A stretch of 6,459 nucleotides of DNA from an uncultured Fibrobacterota bacterium (GTDB lineage: Bacteria; Fibrobacterota; Chitinivibrionia; Chitinivibrionales; CAIOZP01). The notes under the pieces were generated by a model. That model saw nothing but the letters and a program-made list of their open reading frames with translations. It made no database searches and had not been told where the DNA came from. The stretch lies in contig CAIOZP010000344.1 in NCBI GenBank assembly GCA_903862805.1, positions 1 to 6,459 on the forward strand, in the 5' to 3' direction. The translations under genes were made by a program, and so were the position numbers. Below, in pieces: positions 5,031-6,459 of this stretch (the stretch's first letter is position 1; each line of letters opens with the position of its first letter).

Positions 5031-5228
5031 ATGAGCGATAATTACATTAGGAATCGTGAGGGACGCATAATAGCGAAGTTTGACGGCGCATGGTTAAGGG
5101 ACGGCCAAGGCAAATTGTCGGCGCATTACGATTCAAGAAATGATGTCACACGGACAAGGGAAGGCCGCATCGTCGGGAAATCGGATTTGCGCCTGTTTCA
5201 TTTGGGCAAAGGCCAGCGAGCCAAATAA
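5031..5228 (+). CDS. Small repeat protein resembling 4-fold beta-flower proteins
   Basis: This 65-residue protein is made of short repeats: 'YIRNREGRIIAK' (5-16), 'WLRDGQGKLSA' (21-31), 'VTRTREGRIVGK' (39-50) and a last partial unit 'LFHLGKG' (55-61). Each has the form aromatic or aliphatic, x, Arg or polar, x, x, Gly, x, hydrophobic, as in the 4-fold beta-flower family, in which each repeat forms a beta hairpin around a central axis. Their function is unknown to me. This one is shorter than the members I recall and very basic. The frame is open upstream inside the recombinase gene, but the ATG at 5031, 5 bases after the recombinase stop, gives the repeat-aligned start. No ribosome binding site is seen, so translation may depend on coupling. 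It ends at a strong terminator. Confidence 0.75.
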   Translation: MSDNYIRNREGRIIAKFDGAWLRDGQGKLSAHYDSRNDVTRTREGRIVGKSDLRLFHLGKGQRAK

Positions 5229-5230
5229 AA

Positions 5231-5260
5231 AACTCCGCCAGTTTTGTGACTGGCGGAGTT
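5231..5260. terminator. Strong terminator shared by convergent genes, best for the minus strand
   Basis: A perfect 11-bp stem (AACTCCGCCAG at 5231-5241 with CTGGCGGAGTT at 5250-5260) encloses an eight-base loop. On the minus strand it is followed by TTTT after the stem's own TT, a classical T-tract, so it ends the membrane-protein operon. On the plus strand it is followed only by GTGGTTTC, so termination of the recombinase transcript is likely less efficient. It starts two bases after the plus-strand stop codon. Confidence 0.88.
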
Positions 5261-5282
5261 GTGGTTTCTGAAATCGCCGACC

Positions 5283-5639
5283 TTACGAAGCGGGTTTGTC
5301 GGTTTGTGTCTGCTGATTTTCGCTGCCAACTTTCTTCCGTCCATATTTCCAAAATCCCCAGCCGATAAACGCAGCCCCAAACACCATTTGACCGCTGCCA
5401 TTCTTTCGGTAATCCGCTGTGAGATAATCTTCGGCGGAACTGTAACCAAGTTCTTTCGCTTGGTCATTGTAATACGCATCTGCGCTGGCATTGATTCCGG
5501 CATCTGGTCCCAAAGGTGTATTCGCAATCAGATTGGCCGTGCTACGTGCGGTGATAAACCCGAAGGCTCCCCACGCAAATATGATGATGCCCAACCAGCC
5601 ACGTTTCCCGATGGTTTTCTTGATGATTGAAAGTTTCAT
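5283..5639 (-). CDS. Small two-helix membrane protein, hypothetical
   Basis: This 118-residue protein is not recognised. A positive N-terminus (KLSIIKKTIGKRG) leads into a hydrophobic helix, about residues 14-30. A polar stretch from 31 to 83, rich in Asp, Ala and Tyr, follows. A second hydrophobic stretch with aromatic residues, about 84-98, ends in 'KYGRKK'. By the positive-inside rule both ends would be cytoplasmic and the middle loop outside. The Gln/Thr-rich tail looks disordered. The start at 5639 is preferred over an upstream ATG at 5717. GGTGA lies 8 bases before it, the hydrophobic helix follows at once, and the longer form would overlap the upstream gene. It sits 22 bases downstream of the lipocalin-like gene in the same operon and ends at the terminator at 5231-5260. 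A role as membrane partner of that protein is only a guess. Confidence 0.8.
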   Translation of the reverse strand: MKLSIIKKTIGKRGWLGIIIFAWGAFGFITARSTANLIANTPLGPDAGINASADAYYNDQAKELGYSSAEDYLTADYRKNGSGQMVFGAAFIGWGFWKYGRKKVGSENQQTQTDKPAS

Positions 5640-5661
5640 AAACAAATCACCGTTGGATTCA

Positions 5662-6459
5662 TTAGGGTGTTTTGACGAACAAAAGGCCGTGGCTGCTCTT
5701 AAACGAGCCGTCGGCATTGATGTTATATTCCGTCTCGCTTTGGTTGGAATCCCAAATCGTTACCAACGTGCCGTTGCGAATCAGCCATTTGCCGGTGCTG
5801 CTGTCATTGGATTCTAAATTCTGCATTGTCACCTTGCCACCGTATGACAACTGCAACACATACGGCGGTTTTACAGACTGATAGATTCCAACCAATTTTC
5901 TTTCGTCGGCAGAACCCCAGGACGAACCGGAAGGCGATTGCGCTGGCGTGGTTTGTTTTACTTCTCGGCTCGCACCGGCATACGTTGCCATGACAACTTT
6001 TTGTGAATCGTTAATCTTTTGGATTAAGGCCGTGAAATCATAATCCCCATATTGTTTCACAAAATCGGCTTTCGCTTTTTCAATCTGCTCGCCGGTCAGC
6101 ATTTGTGACGAATAAAAGCCAAGGGACTTCCAAAGGAATAAAAACTTTTTAATGTCGTCGGGAGTTTTCTTGTTTTTCGCCTCGAAACGAAAGCGAATGT
6201 AATCTTTGTTGTCTTCTGAATACTTTTTCGTTCCAATGAAGCGGACATTCCAATAATACCGTGTCAAATCAGAGCCAAGGCCGATGTCGCCGGAGTCATT
6301 AAAGTTGAAACTTTTGAGCGGGTAATCGTCAACGAAAACCGCCTTGTCTGGCAGCAGAAAACCGTCAATGGTCTTTTCGGTTTCCTTGTCGTAATACTTA
6401 ATGGGTTTCCCTTCGTTGCATTCTGGGAAATTAGTGCGGACGAGACTTGCAGGGTCTTC
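5662..6459 (-). CDS. Protein with lipocalin-like C-terminal domain, N-terminus outside the window
   Basis: The last 265 residues of a larger protein are visible. The frame is open from the right edge, so the TTG at 6267 is internal and not a start. The first visible part (about 1-100) holds 'DGFLLPDKAVFVDDYPL' and then 'TRYYWNVRFIGTKKY', with alternating hydrophobic and charged residues like a beta-rich domain. Residues about 100-155 are helical ('LTGEQIEKAKADFVKQYGD'). A Ser/Pro/Gln linker (about 168-184) leads to a final domain of about 80 residues. That domain begins 'LVGIYQS' and continues with beta hairpins such as 'GKVTMQNLES', 'TGKWLIRNGTLVTIWD' and 'YNINADGSFKS', the usual look of a lipocalin-like or META-like barrel that binds small ligands or serves as a periplasmic domain. 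Location and ligand cannot be told. The membrane protein at 5639 follows 22 bases later, so they form an operon. Confidence 0.78.
   Translation of the reverse strand, partial: EDPASLVRTNFPECNEGKPIKYYDKETEKTIDGFLLPDKAVFVDDYPLKSFNFNDSGDIGLGSDLTRYYWNVRFIGTKKYSEDNKDYIRFRFEAKNKKTPDDIKKFLFLWKSLGFYSSQMLTGEQIEKAKADFVKQYGDYDFTALIQKINDSQKVVMATYAGASREVKQTTPAQSPSGSSWGSADERKLVGIYQSVKPPYVLQLSYGGKVTMQNLESNDSSTGKWLIRNGTLVTIWDSNQSETEYNINADGSFKSSHGLLFVKTP

Noticed and set aside
6267..6267. TTG as the start of the lipocalin-like protein
   Set aside because: The frame is open without a stop to the right edge, and the upstream 64 residues look like normal protein, so the gene is simply cut by the window.

Overview
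The window looks like bacterial accessory DNA, such as a prophage, plasmid or integrative element. Genes are small, lie on both strands, and are mostly unrecognisable. They sit around a serine recombinase and are separated by two unusually long non-coding stretches. No rRNA, intact tRNA, ribosomal protein or other marker gene is present, so the host cannot be named. Base composition looks moderate. Many starts (223, 4366, 5031) have no clear Shine-Dalgarno sequence, while others do (2613 minus, 5639 minus). That mixture is compatible with several Gram-negative phyla but does not choose between them.

Layout from left to right. At 1-80 (minus) is the first 26 residues of a divergent gene that leaves the window. 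Next is a tight plus-strand pair: a 277-residue protein with a CxxC...CxxC zinc-ribbon-like centre and a winged-helix-like C-terminus (223-1056), and 13 bases later a 409-residue protein resembling the DUF4338/DruA family (1070-2299). A bidirectional hairpin terminator (2309-2329) separates this pair from a small convergent CxxC protein (2347-2613, minus). About 860 bases without a credible gene follow (2614-3472). They are rich in structure: spaced and tandem direct repeats, a perfect 10-bp hairpin nested beside a 9-bp inverted repeat, and a leader hairpin. Two overlapping small charged genes come next (3473-3730 and 3723-3971). A second non-coding stretch (3972-4365) carries two short hairpins ending in a T-tract, a perfect 17-bp palindrome, and two copies of an 8-mer also found in the loop of the earlier hairpin. 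The serine recombinase follows (4366-5025), then a 65-residue repeat protein resembling 4-fold beta-flower proteins (5031-5228). A strong terminator (5231-5260) is shared with a convergent minus-strand pair: a two-helix membrane protein (5283-5639), downstream of a protein with a lipocalin-like C-terminus that enters from the right edge (5662-6459).

The points of most interest are the two-gene cassette of a putative DNA-binding protein plus a DruA-like protein, with no Druantia helicase visible, and the structured non-coding region that shares a sequence motif with the DNA upstream of the recombinase. A joint role as a mobile or phage-related module is inference; nothing here proves a known system.
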